59,812 nt of DNA from Thalassotalea sp. (lineage in GTDB: Bacteria > Pseudomonadota > Gammaproteobacteria > Enterobacterales > Alteromonadaceae): the NCBI GenBank assembly GCA_029237915.1, contig JAQWHD010000009.1:1-59812 (forward strand), in the 5' to 3' direction. The position numbers and the translations under genes were made by a program. This document shows positions 35,266 through 43,414 of the stretch, piece after piece (the stretch's first letter is position 1; each line of letters begins with the position of its first letter). Below the pieces are notes generated by a model. The model made no database searches, had not been told where the DNA came from, and saw only the letters and a program-made list of their open reading frames with translations.

Positions 35266-35967
35266 TTATTTCGACTGGAATTTATTAGATCTTCTATCAC
35301 CTCCCCAAGCGAGGTGTTGTTTCTGGTTAAGCTGATTTTCAACCTTAATTTTAAATTCATCCCGGCCAAATACTGATGATGATCGACTTGCCTGCCTAAT
35401 TTTATCGACAATGTGCTTAGGAATACGGCTGAGTATTAGTTGGTTATATGTGGTTAACCTATCTTTATCGTTTACCCCTAGAGCTAAGTAAGTTCTATGA
35501 GGAACTAATAATTTAATATCTTTATCCGCACCATTCCCTTGGAAACTAGACCACCTATAATCACCTGGATTTTTAACCATGTTGGCTCTTACCGGGTTTA
35601 ATTCTATGTACATCATGACTTGTAAAAAATAACTATCTGTATCGACAAGACTTGATTTAAAACGGCCCTCCCAAAGTGTCCCTGTTCTTTTATGGCGAGA
35701 ATTAAAAAAACGCACATAGTATCGACCTAATGCCTGCATTAATAAACTAATACTATGTTCATATAATGGAGTCATTAACAGATGTACATGATTGGTCATG
35801 AGAACAAAAGCATGGATTTGGACACCAAACTTCTGGCTATATTCGTAGAGTTTGTCTAGATAAACGGCATAGTCACCATTTTCAGTAAAACATTTACAGC
35901 GATTATTGCCTCTTTGTATTACGTGTTGAGGAATATTGACTAAGTTTGGTCTTATAGTTCTTGGCAT
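35266..35967 (-). CDS. REP-associated tyrosine transposase (RAYT, TnpA_REP)
   Basis: RAYTs are single-copy Y1 transposases related to IS200/IS605 that are thought to disperse REP/REPIN palindromes. The 233-residue protein has NIPQHVIQRGNNR at the N-terminus, the HUH metal motif in MTNHVHLLMTP (about residue 63), RTGTLWEGRFKSSLVDTD and the catalytic-tyrosine segment YIELNPVRANMV (about residue 122). All catalytic motifs are intact. The flanking inverted half-repeats and at least four matching palindromes elsewhere in this window (10641, 12079, 45037, 57075) identify its likely substrates. The gene sits as an insert between the DUF2057 gene and prpF. Confidence 0.93.
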   Translation of the reverse strand: MPRTIRPNLVNIPQHVIQRGNNRCKCFTENGDYAVYLDKLYEYSQKFGVQIHAFVLMTNHVHLLMTPLYEHSISLLMQALGRYYVRFFNSRHKRTGTLWEGRFKSSLVDTDSYFLQVMMYIELNPVRANMVKNPGDYRWSSFQGNGADKDIKLLVPHRTYLALGVNDKDRLTTYNQLILSRIPKHIVDKIRQASRSSSVFGRDEFKIKVENQLNQKQHLAWGGDRRSNKFQSK

Positions 35968-36038
35968 TATGCATCCTTGTATAATGATAGAGTTGATATT
36001 TTGAAGTTTAGTATAGGTTAATAAATTTTGGTAAATTA

Positions 36039-36098
36039 TTTCAAGTTGATCTGACCCTCTTGATTTAATTATTTCAAGTTGATCTGACCCCCTTGATT
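36039..36098 (-). repeat. Two tandem right half-repeats of the RAYT unit
   Basis: Copies at 36039-36065 (CCCTCTTGATT ending) and 36072-36098 (CCCCCTTGATT ending) lie in the same orientation, six bases apart. They represent the two sequence subtypes also seen in the dispersed palindromes. Confidence 0.88.
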
Positions 36099-36107
36099 GG
36101 TTTGCAA

Positions 36108-36135
36108 AAAAAAAGCCTTGCAGTGCAAGGCTTTT
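36108..36135 (-). terminator. Terminator of the prp operon
   Basis: AAAAGCCTTGC / GCAAGGCTTTT stem with loop AGT (36111-36135); the minus-strand RNA ends in a run of U residues from the A tract 36106-36114. It is 17 bases after prpF. Confidence 0.88.
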
Positions 36136-36151
36136 ATTCGTGTTGTAAATA

Positions 36152-37354
36152 TTAGAAGCAATCGCCAGGTATACGAACCCAACCTTCCATAAGAACGCGT
36201 GCGCTGCGGCTCATGATGGCCTTGTTCACTGTCCAGTTACCGTTAATTAAAGCGGCTTCGGCACCTACTTTTAGTGTTCCTGAAGGATGACCAAAGGTTA
36301 CTGAGTTACGTCCTTTATTATCTGCTGAAGGCTCATCGTCATTAGATGCAGCTAAGTTAACAAGTGTGCCAGGGATTGCGGCAGCAGTACCAATAGCAAC
36401 AGCTGCTGTGCCCATCATTGCGTGGTGCAGTTTGCCCATAGACAATGCTCGTACGTGTAAATCGATTTCATCAGCACTAACATCTTTTGCACTTGAGGTT
36501 GTATAAGCTTTAGCGCCGGTAACAAATGCTACTTTCGGCGTATGTTGACGTGCAACAGCTTCACTTACATCAGTAATTAAACCCATCTTGATTGCACCAT
36601 GGGCACGGATAGTTTCAAAGCGGGTTAACGCTGCATCATCACTATTAATCGCTTCTTGTAACTCAGTGCCGGTGTAACCAATATCTTCTGCATTTAAGAA
36701 GATAGTTGGAATACCTGCTGTGATCATGGTTGCTTTAAACGTACCAACACCTGGTACTTCAAGCTCATCAACAACATTACCGGTTGGAAACATCGCCTCT
36801 GATGGGTCAACAGGGGCAATAAATTCAACTGGGACTTCTGCTGCTGGGAAAGTAACACCGTCTAATTCAAAGTCACCTGTTTCTTGTACTTCACCATTGG
36901 TAATAGGTACTTGTGCGATAATGGTTTTAGAGATGTTCTTTTGCCAAATACGTACCGTACAAACACCATTTTGTGGAATACGTTCAGGGTCAACCAAACC
37001 TGACATAATTGCAAACGAGCCAACCGCTGCAGTTAAGTTGCCACAATTACCTGACCAATCAACAAATGCTTTATCAATGGCCACTTGCCCAAATAAATAA
37101 TCAACGTCGTGATCTGCTTGTTCAGATTTAGCTAAGATAACTGTTTTCGAGGTCGATGATGTCGCACCGCCCATACCATCGGTTTGCTTGCCGTATGGAT
37201 CTGGCGAGCCAATCACACGTAGTAACATGTTATCACGCGGCTCACCCGCTACCTGACAACGCTCTGGTAAATCGGTTAAGTTAAAAAATACACCTTTGGA
37301 TGTGCCACCACGAATATACGTAGCCGGTATCTTTACTTGAGGAACGAAAGCCAT
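36152..37354 (-). CDS. prpF: 2-methylaconitate cis-trans isomerase PrpF
   Basis: PrpF isomerises the 2-methylaconitate made by AcnD so that aconitase can hydrate it to 2-methylisocitrate. The 400-residue protein starts MAFVPQVKIPATYIRGGTSK, the family signature, and has DPYGKQTDGMGGATSSTSKT, WSGNCGNLTAAVGSFAI and GTAAAIPGTLVNLA. It is the last gene of the GntR-prpB-prpC-acnD-prpF operon and is found wherever AcnD replaces PrpD, as here. An imperfect hairpin (37490-37567) lies between it and acnD. The ATG at 37354 follows GGAGAG. Confidence 0.95.
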   Translation of the reverse strand: MAFVPQVKIPATYIRGGTSKGVFFNLTDLPERCQVAGEPRDNMLLRVIGSPDPYGKQTDGMGGATSSTSKTVILAKSEQADHDVDYLFGQVAIDKAFVDWSGNCGNLTAAVGSFAIMSGLVDPERIPQNGVCTVRIWQKNISKTIIAQVPITNGEVQETGDFELDGVTFPAAEVPVEFIAPVDPSEAMFPTGNVVDELEVPGVGTFKATMITAGIPTIFLNAEDIGYTGTELQEAINSDDAALTRFETIRAHGAIKMGLITDVSEAVARQHTPKVAFVTGAKAYTTSSAKDVSADEIDLHVRALSMGKLHHAMMGTAAVAIGTAAAIPGTLVNLAASNDDEPSADNKGRNSVTFGHPSGTLKVGAEAALINGNWTVNKAIMSRSARVLMEGWVRIPGDCF

Positions 37355-37489
37355 TTACTCTCTCCTATATATGTTTATTTAAATTGAGTTGCGGTTTATT
37401 GCAACTCTAATAAATTATAAAGCAGCATTGATCACTCATTTGCTGCTTTATTATGTTCAATGCGCATAAATTCGGTTATTAAACGAGAT

Positions 37490-37567
37490 AGTTGTGTTGA
37501 GAGCAAGGCGCCTGCACAGAGCGTATATTTATACGTGAGTACAGGCAACGCAGCTATCAACTCAACT
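37490..37567 (-). other. Intercistronic hairpin element P1 (CAAGGC/AACGCAG internal loop)
   Basis: A 78-base imperfect palindrome between acnD and prpF. Outer arms around 37490-37504 and 37553-37567 pair at 13 of 15 positions; boxes CAAGGC (37504-37509) and AACGCAG (37547-37553) face each other; the inner stem GCCTGCAC (37510-37517) pairs with GTACAGGC (37539-37546) at 7 of 8; the tip is CGTATA/TATACG. A second element of the same plan with other stem sequences lies at 40273-40351. Confidence 0.7.
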
Positions 37568-37573
37568 AGCAGT

Positions 37574-40177
37574 TTAAGAATTGGATTTTAAGAAGTCTGT
37601 TGCAAACTTTTGAAGTACTCCGCCGCCGTCGTATACGGAAACTTCTTCAGCAGTATCTAAACGACACTTCACTGGAATTTCAATTACTTCACCGTTTTTG
37701 CGAGTCATAACTACTGTCATAGCTGCGCCTGGTGAAGTAGTACCAACGACATCATACGTTTCGCTACCGTCAATGTTATACGTATGGCGTGTTTCACCAT
37801 TAGTAAATTCTAGTGGTAGTACGCCCATACCAACTAAGTTAGTACGGTGAATACGTTCAAAACCTTCTGAAACAATTACTTCAACACCCGCTAAACGAAC
37901 ACCTTTTGCAGCCCAATCACGTGATGAACCTTGGCCGTAATCTGCACCAGCAATAATGATTAATGGTTGTTTACGCTGCATGTACGTTTCAATAGCTTCC
38001 CACATACGTGACTCAACACCTTCTGGCTCGATACGAGCTAGAGAGCCTTGCTTAACTTCGCCGTTTTCGTCCGTACACATTTCGTTAAACAATTTAGGGT
38101 TAGCAAATGTTGCACGTTGCGTCGTTTCATGATCGCCGCGGTGAGTTGCGTACGAGTTAAAGTCTTCTACTGGTAAGCCCATTTTATGCAGGTAAGCACC
38201 AGACGCACTATTTAATTGAATAGCGTTTGACGGTGATAAGTGATCGGTTGTGATGTTATCCCCTAGTACAGCTAATGGACGCATGCCTTGCATAGTACGT
38301 TTACCCGCTAAGGCACCTTCCCAATAAGGAGGGCGGCGAATATAAGTACTGGCAGGATCCCAGTCATATAAAGGACTTTCTGCCGGTTCAAACGCACCTA
38401 AATCAAACATTGGCGTGTAAACTTTCTTGAATTGCTCAGGCTTAACACTTGATGCTACGATTGCATCGATTTCTTCATCAGACGGCCAAATATCTTTTAA
38501 GGTAATGTCATTACCGTTTTGATCTTGTCCTAAGATGTCTTTTTCGATGTCAAAACGCATAGTACCCGCAATTGCGTATGCAACAACTAATGGCGGTGAC
38601 GCCAAGAATGCTTGTTTTGCGTGTGGATGAATACGACCATCAAAGTTACGGTTACCTGATAATACTGCTGTTGAGTATAAATCACGGTCGATAATTTCTT
38701 GTTGGATTTTCGGGTCAAGGGCGCCACTCATACCATTACACGTAGTACAAGCGTAACCAACGATACCAAAACCTAGTTTTTCCATCTCAGATAACAAACC
38801 AGCTTCTTCTAGGTAAAGTTTTGCAACTTTTGAACCAGGAGCGAATGAAGATTTAACCCAAGGTTTACGAACTAATCCTAACTCGTTAGCACGTTTAGCA
38901 ACAAGGCCAGCAGCCACAACATTACGTGGATTTGATGTGTTGGTACATGAGGTAATTGCCGCGATAATTACCGCGCCATCTGGCATTTCACCATTAGCTT
39001 CTTGTACTTTACATGCGTCTAAATCTTTAGCGATGTCTTTCGATACTAAATCAGCTGTCGCTAAACGACGATGTGGATTCGATGGACCAGCTAAGTTACG
39101 ACATACCGTTGATAAATCAAATTCGATAACACGAGGGTATTGTGCGTCATTTAGATCATCAGCCCAAAGGCCAGTGTGTTTAGCGTAAGCTTCAACTAAT
39201 TTAACTTGCTCTGGCTCACGACCCGTAATTTTTAAGTAATCAATGGTTTGTTGATCAATGTAGAACATACCTGCCGACGCACCATATTCTGGTGTCATAT
39301 TTGAGATAGTTGCTCTATCACCAATCGTTAAATCTTTAGTACCTTCACCGAAGAACTCTAAGTAGCTTGATACTACTTTTTCGTTACGTAAGAATTCAGT
39401 GATGGCAAGAACCATATCTGTTGCGGTAATACCTGGGGCACGTTTACCGGTTAACTTAACACCAATAATGTCTGGTAAGCGCATCATGGATGGGCGACCA
39501 AGCATTACCGTTTCAGCTTCTAAACCACCAACACCAATTGCGATAACACCAAGTGCATCAACGTGAGGTGTGTGCGAGTCGGTACCAACACAAGTATCAG
39601 GGAAAGCAACGCCGTCACGAGCTTGAATAACTGGCGACATTTTTTCTAAGTTAATTTGATGCATGATGCCGTTACCAGCAGGTATTACATCAACGTTTTT
39701 AAACGCCGTTTTAGTCCATTCAATAAAGTGAAAACGTTGTTCATTACGACGGTCTTCAATTGAGCGGTTTTTCTCAAATGCTTCAGGGTCAAAACCCGGA
39801 GCTTCTACTGCAAGAGAGTGATCGACAATTAACTGTGTAGGTACTACAGGGTTAACTTTAGCAGGATCGCCGCCTTGGTCGGCAATAGCATCACGAAGGC
39901 CGGCAAGATCAACTAAGGCTGTTTGGCCAAGAATGTCATGACAAACAACACGAGCTGGGTACCATGGAAAATCTAAGTCTTGCTTAGAGTGGATTATTTG
40001 CTTTAACGCTTCGGTTAAGTCGCTTGGTGCGCAACGACGAACAAGTTGCTCGGCTAATACACGCGAGGTGTAAGGTAGTTTTGCATAAGAGCCCGGCTCG
40101 ATATCTTCAATCGCTGCACGCGTATCAAAAAAATCTATATTTTGTCCTGGCAAAGGTTTACGGTATTCATAGTTCAT
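37574..40177 (-). CDS. acnD: Fe/S-dependent 2-methylisocitrate dehydratase AcnD
   Basis: AcnD dehydrates 2-methylcitrate in the methylcitrate cycle. The 867-residue protein is an aconitase-family enzyme with MNYEYRKPLPGQNIDFFDTR at the start, DTCVGTDSHTPHVDALGV, AITSCTNTSNPRNV and YACTTCNGMSG (the three [4Fe-4S] cysteines) and the C-terminal swivel domain (LGDNITTDHLSPSNAI; GADYGQGSSRDWAAKGVRLA). I use the ATG at 40177 because it aligns with Shewanella AcnD and has GGA upstream; a TTG four codons earlier is in frame. Its partner PrpF follows, and hairpin elements lie on both sides of the gene. Confidence 0.95.
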   Translation of the reverse strand: MNYEYRKPLPGQNIDFFDTRAAIEDIEPGSYAKLPYTSRVLAEQLVRRCAPSDLTEALKQIIHSKQDLDFPWYPARVVCHDILGQTALVDLAGLRDAIADQGGDPAKVNPVVPTQLIVDHSLAVEAPGFDPEAFEKNRSIEDRRNEQRFHFIEWTKTAFKNVDVIPAGNGIMHQINLEKMSPVIQARDGVAFPDTCVGTDSHTPHVDALGVIAIGVGGLEAETVMLGRPSMMRLPDIIGVKLTGKRAPGITATDMVLAITEFLRNEKVVSSYLEFFGEGTKDLTIGDRATISNMTPEYGASAGMFYIDQQTIDYLKITGREPEQVKLVEAYAKHTGLWADDLNDAQYPRVIEFDLSTVCRNLAGPSNPHRRLATADLVSKDIAKDLDACKVQEANGEMPDGAVIIAAITSCTNTSNPRNVVAAGLVAKRANELGLVRKPWVKSSFAPGSKVAKLYLEEAGLLSEMEKLGFGIVGYACTTCNGMSGALDPKIQQEIIDRDLYSTAVLSGNRNFDGRIHPHAKQAFLASPPLVVAYAIAGTMRFDIEKDILGQDQNGNDITLKDIWPSDEEIDAIVASSVKPEQFKKVYTPMFDLGAFEPAESPLYDWDPASTYIRRPPYWEGALAGKRTMQGMRPLAVLGDNITTDHLSPSNAIQLNSASGAYLHKMGLPVEDFNSYATHRGDHETTQRATFANPKLFNEMCTDENGEVKQGSLARIEPEGVESRMWEAIETYMQRKQPLIIIAGADYGQGSSRDWAAKGVRLAGVEVIVSEGFERIHRTNLVGMGVLPLEFTNGETRHTYNIDGSETYDVVGTTSPGAAMTVVMTRKNGEVIEIPVKCRLDTAEEVSVYDGGGVLQKFATDFLKSNS

Positions 40178-40272
40178 AACGTTATCCAAAGAATAATGTT
40201 TGTGAAGTAGAGTAAAAATCGCTCTACTCCATATTTAATTTAATAAAGTTTTGAGTTCATTTAGACGCCGGT

Positions 40273-40351
40273 ATTTGCTGCTAATTCAAGGCTAAAAATG
40301 TGCGCATATAAGCATATGCAATCATTTTTAAACGCAGAAGTAGCGGCAAAT
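40273..40351 (-). other. Intercistronic hairpin element P2 (CAAGGC/AACGCAG internal loop)
   Basis: A 79-base imperfect palindrome between prpC and acnD. Outer arms ATTTGCTGCTA (40273-40283) and TAGCGGCAAAT (40341-40351); boxes CAAGGC (40287-40292) and AACGCAG (40331-40337); inner stem TAAAAATG (40293-40300) pairs perfectly with CATTTTTA (40323-40330); tip GCATAT/ATATGC. The box spacing (44) is almost that of P1 (43) although the stems share no sequence. Confidence 0.7.
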
Positions 40352-40369
40352 AACCAGTCCTCCAAAGAA

Positions 40370-41494
40370 CTATCTTTCTGCTATTGGACCTACGGTGCGT
40401 GGCTCTACGCCTGTGTAATCTGCACTTGGGCGGATTATACGGTTATTAACGCGTTGCTCCATAACGTGTGCAGCCCAACCTGTTAAACGTGAACACACGA
40501 AGATAGGAGTAAACAATTTAGTTGGAATACCCATGTAGTTATAAGTAGAAGCGTGGAAGAAATCAGCATTACAGAATAATTTCTTGGTATCCCACATAAA
40601 CTCTTCACATGCTACTGAGATATCGTAAAGTGATGTGTCACCATTTTCTTGTGCTAGTTTTTCAGACCATGCTTTGATAACAACGTTACGAGGATCTGAG
40701 GTACGGTAAACCGCATGGCCAAAGCCCATGATTTTCTCTTTACGAGACAACATGCCAGCCATTTGCTCTTTCGCATCTTCAGGAGATTTGAATTTCTCGA
40801 TCATATCCATAGCAGCTTCGTTAGCACCACCGTGAAGTGGACCACGTAGAGTACCGATAGCACCAGTAATACATGAGAACATGTCTGATAACGTTGAAGC
40901 ACAAACACGAGCAGTAAAGGTAGATGCATTAAACTCATGCTCAGCATAAAGAATAAGTGATACATCCATAACACGTTTGTGTTGTGCTGATGCTTCTTTA
41001 CCAGTTAATAAACGTAAGAAGTGACCACCTAATGAATCTTCATCAGTTACACAGTCAATTTTTACGCCTTCATGGCTGTAACGGTACCAGTAAGTCATGA
41101 TTGCAGGGAATGCGGCAAGTAAACGGTTAGCTGCAACGCGCTCTTCTGAAAAATCATTCTCTGGCTCTAAGTTACCTAAGAAAGATGCACCTGTGCGCAT
41201 AACATCCATTGGATGCGCGTCGCTTGGAATACGCTCTAGCACTTCTTTAAGTGCTTGTGGTAAGTCGCGCATCGCTTTGATTTCTGCTTTGTATGCATCA
41301 AGCTCTGCTTGATTTGGTAAGTCGCCATTAAATAATAAGTAAGCTACTTCTTCAAACGTTGAGTTTTCAGCAAGGTCTGCAACATCATAACCACAGTAAG
41401 TTAAACCAGATCCTGATTGCCCTACTGTACATAATTTTGTTTCGCCTGCACTTTGACCACGTAAGCCTGCACCGCCAATTTTTTTCTCAGTCAT
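40370..41494 (-). CDS. prpC: 2-methylcitrate synthase
   Basis: PrpC condenses propionyl-CoA with oxaloacetate. The 374-residue protein belongs to the short citrate synthases: KLCTVGQSGSGLTYCGYDV, the catalytic-histidine stretch GPLHGGANEAAM, and GFGHAVYRTSDPRNVVIK with the second histidine; HASTYNYMGIPTKLFTPIF near the end favours methylcitrate synthase. Gene position between prpB and acnD settles the call. The gap to acnD (192 bases) is the largest within the operon and contains hairpin P2. Cytoplasmic; start ATG at 41494. Confidence 0.95.
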   Translation of the reverse strand: MTEKKIGGAGLRGQSAGETKLCTVGQSGSGLTYCGYDVADLAENSTFEEVAYLLFNGDLPNQAELDAYKAEIKAMRDLPQALKEVLERIPSDAHPMDVMRTGASFLGNLEPENDFSEERVAANRLLAAFPAIMTYWYRYSHEGVKIDCVTDEDSLGGHFLRLLTGKEASAQHKRVMDVSLILYAEHEFNASTFTARVCASTLSDMFSCITGAIGTLRGPLHGGANEAAMDMIEKFKSPEDAKEQMAGMLSRKEKIMGFGHAVYRTSDPRNVVIKAWSEKLAQENGDTSLYDISVACEEFMWDTKKLFCNADFFHASTYNYMGIPTKLFTPIFVCSRLTGWAAHVMEQRVNNRIIRPSADYTGVEPRTVGPIAER

Positions 41495-41559
41495 AATTTA
41501 TTCCTAATTCTTTGCTAATTATTTAAACTTTTGCTTTTAATATTTATTTTAATGAAGGC

Positions 41560-42450
41560 TTACTTATTTTTACCTTCAGAGAAAAGCGCATCTAGCTTTT
41601 GCTCGTACTCGTGGTAACCAAGGTAATCGTATAAATCCATGCGAGTTTGCATGTTTTCGATTTCAGCCTTTTGGTCGCCATCATTTAATAAAGTGCGGTA
41701 TACAGATTCAGCGGCTTTGTTCATTGCGCGAAATGCTGATAATGGGTAAAGCACCATGGCACAGCCCCACTCGCCTAACTGCTCTTTATTCCAAAGTTCA
41801 GTTTGGCCAAACTCAGTAATGTTGGCTAGTACAGGTACATCTAATGCTTGTGTGAATGCACGGTAATGTTCTTCAGTTTTAACTGCTTCTGCAAAAATAC
41901 CGTCAGCACCCGCTGCAACGTAAGCTTTAGCACGTTCAAGTGCTGCTTCTAAACCTTCTTGAGCAAATGCATCGGTACGTGCCATGATGAAAAAGTCAGG
42001 GTCAATACGGGCATCAACTGCTGCACGAATGCGGTCAGCCATTTCTTCTGTCGAAACGATTTCTTTGTTTGGACGGTGACCACAGCGTTTTTGCGCTACT
42101 TGGTCTTCAATATGAACAGCGGCAGCACCAGCTTTTTCCATATCACGAATGGTTTTAGCAATGTTAAATGCACCACCCCAACCCGTATCAATATCGACTA
42201 ACAATGGTAAGCTTGACGCTCCGGTAATGCGTTGTACATCTGCTATAACATCATTTAAAGATGTCATACCTAAATCAGGTAAACCGTAAGAAGCATTAGC
42301 AACACCACCACCAGAAAGGTAAATAGCTTGATGACCAATTTGCTCCGCCATCATTGCAGCATAAGCATTGATAGTACCGACAACTTGTAGTGGTTTGTTA
42401 TTTTCTAGGGCTAAACGAAATTTAGCACCTGGTGATAATTGAGTAGTCAT
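41560..42450 (-). CDS. prpB: Methylisocitrate lyase
   Basis: PrpB splits 2-methylisocitrate into pyruvate and succinate, the last step of propionate breakdown. The 296-residue protein belongs to the isocitrate lyase/PEP mutase superfamily, with [20 protein letters not shown], the metal-site VDIDTGWGG, and the catalytic-cysteine loop [11 protein letters not shown] (about residue 122). The length equals E. coli PrpB. It starts one base after the stop of the GntR-family gene, so the regulator and prpB are cotranscribed. A 65-base gap precedes prpC. Confidence 0.96.
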   Translation of the reverse strand: MTTQLSPGAKFRLALENNKPLQVVGTINAYAAMMAEQIGHQAIYLSGGGVANASYGLPDLGMTSLNDVIADVQRITGASSLPLLVDIDTGWGGAFNIAKTIRDMEKAGAAAVHIEDQVAQKRCGHRPNKEIVSTEEMADRIRAAVDARIDPDFFIMARTDAFAQEGLEAALERAKAYVAAGADGIFAEAVKTEEHYRAFTQALDVPVLANITEFGQTELWNKEQLGEWGCAMVLYPLSAFRAMNKAAESVYRTLLNDGDQKAEIENMQTRMDLYDYLGYHEYEQKLDALFSEGKNK

Positions 42451-42451
42451 T

Positions 42452-43135
42452 TTATAGGTTTTCCTGTTCTAGTTTTCTTTCAATGTTTTTACGCGATGCT
42501 GCGATGTGACGGCGCATTAGCATCTCTGCTAATTCACCATCTCGGTCAGCAATCGCATGTAAGATAGCTTTGTGTTCATCATAAGCACGAGTAGCACGTG
42601 GACTGTTCATGCCAAATTGGCAACGATACATACGCACTAAGTGATATAACTCACCACAAAGGATGTTAATAAGTTGTTGGTTGTTGCTGCCTTGAATAAC
42701 TCGATAATGAAAATCTAAGTCACCCTCTTCTTGGTAATAAGCAACACCGTCTTGGAGTTTTTTATCTTGGCCGTGGCTGGCAAGTATTGATTGTAGTTCT
42801 CTAATTTCAGAGTCTGCCATTTGGGTTGCAGCTAAGCGGCAAGCCATACCTTCAAGCGCTTCGCGAACTATGTATATTTCAAGTAAGCCTTTGACGGTAC
42901 ATTCAACCACACGTGAGCCGACATTAGCTTTGCGTTCAATAAGGTGGCACTTTTCTAAACGGTTTAACGCTTCTCTTAATGTTGAACGACTCACTTGATA
43001 TTTTTTAGCAAGCTCTGGTTCACTGATCTTACTACCCGCTAATATTTCACCTTCAACAATCTCATGTTGCATGGTTTCAAAGATCTTATCAGCAGTAGTA
43101 ACCGGTGCTTGTCTTGCTGGGTTGAGTGAGTTCAT
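42452..43135 (-). CDS. GntR-family (FCD type) regulator of the prp operon
   Basis: The 227-residue protein has an N-terminal winged-helix domain (about residues 10-75; [23 protein letters not shown] is the recognition region) and a C-terminal FCD all-helical effector domain ([16 protein letters not shown]; the acidic/histidine metal positions [12 protein letters not shown] and EHKAIL). It heads the propionate operon and overlaps nothing, its stop being one base from prpB. In Shewanella a GntR regulator in this position controls the methylcitrate genes, taking the place of the sigma-54 activator PrpR of E. coli. The upstream ATTGTCGACAAT palindromes are its probable binding sites, so the operon is likely autoregulated. 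Confidence 0.9.
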   Translation of the reverse strand: MNSLNPARQAPVTTADKIFETMQHEIVEGEILAGSKISEPELAKKYQVSRSTLREALNRLEKCHLIERKANVGSRVVECTVKGLLEIYIVREALEGMACRLAATQMADSEIRELQSILASHGQDKKLQDGVAYYQEEGDLDFHYRVIQGSNNQQLINILCGELYHLVRMYRCQFGMNSPRATRAYDEHKAILHAIADRDGELAEMLMRRHIAASRKNIERKLEQENL

Positions 43136-43202
43136 AAATTCCGATTTATCATTGTAATTAGTTAATCAGTGATCCTTAATAATTGCCGTAATTAACTTAA
43201 TA

Positions 43203-43214
43203 ATTGTCGACAAT
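43203..43214. promoter_or_regulatory. Candidate GntR operator 1 of the prp operon
   Basis: Perfect palindrome ATTGTCGACAAT, 68 bases upstream of the regulator start, in the range expected of a promoter-overlapping operator. Confidence 0.65.
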
Positions 43215-43272
43215 CTTGAATCTGATAAAAATAATACGCTGATTTGAACTCAAGTCAATAGTAAAAAGCAAG

Positions 43273-43286
43273 AATTGTCGACAATT
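43273..43286. promoter_or_regulatory. Candidate GntR operator 2 of the prp operon
   Basis: Perfect 14-base palindrome AATTGTCGACAATT, centred 71 bases from operator 1. Weaker relatives follow at 43304-43314 (ATTGTTGCAAT) and 43336-43348 (AATTGTCCGACAT), giving a cluster of four sites in 150 bases. Confidence 0.65.
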
Positions 43287-43414
43287 AGACCAAAGTATAA
43301 GCAATTGTTGCAATATAATTACACTTTATTACTATAATTGTCCGACATACAAGCGTTTGAATTTAGATATAATGTAAATTAGGTAAGTAAAAAGTAATGA
43401 TTGCTATTGGCTTG

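Larger units (their letters stand above)
35217..36098. mobile_element. RAYT unit bounded by inverted copies of its repeat
   Basis: The RAYT gene lies between a left half-repeat (35217-35246; AATCAAGGGGGTCAGATCAA) and two right half-repeats in the opposite orientation (36039-36065 and 36072-36098; TTTCAAGTTGATCTGACC). The whole 882-base unit therefore has terminal inverted repeats of about 27 bases. The two right copies differ at one base (CCCTC versus CCCCC). Confidence 0.85.

Noticed and set aside
36152-43135. Classical PrpD-type 2-methylcitrate dehydratase in the prp operon
   Set aside because: The dehydratase gene is clearly the aconitase-like AcnD with its PrpF partner; no PrpD-like frame is present.
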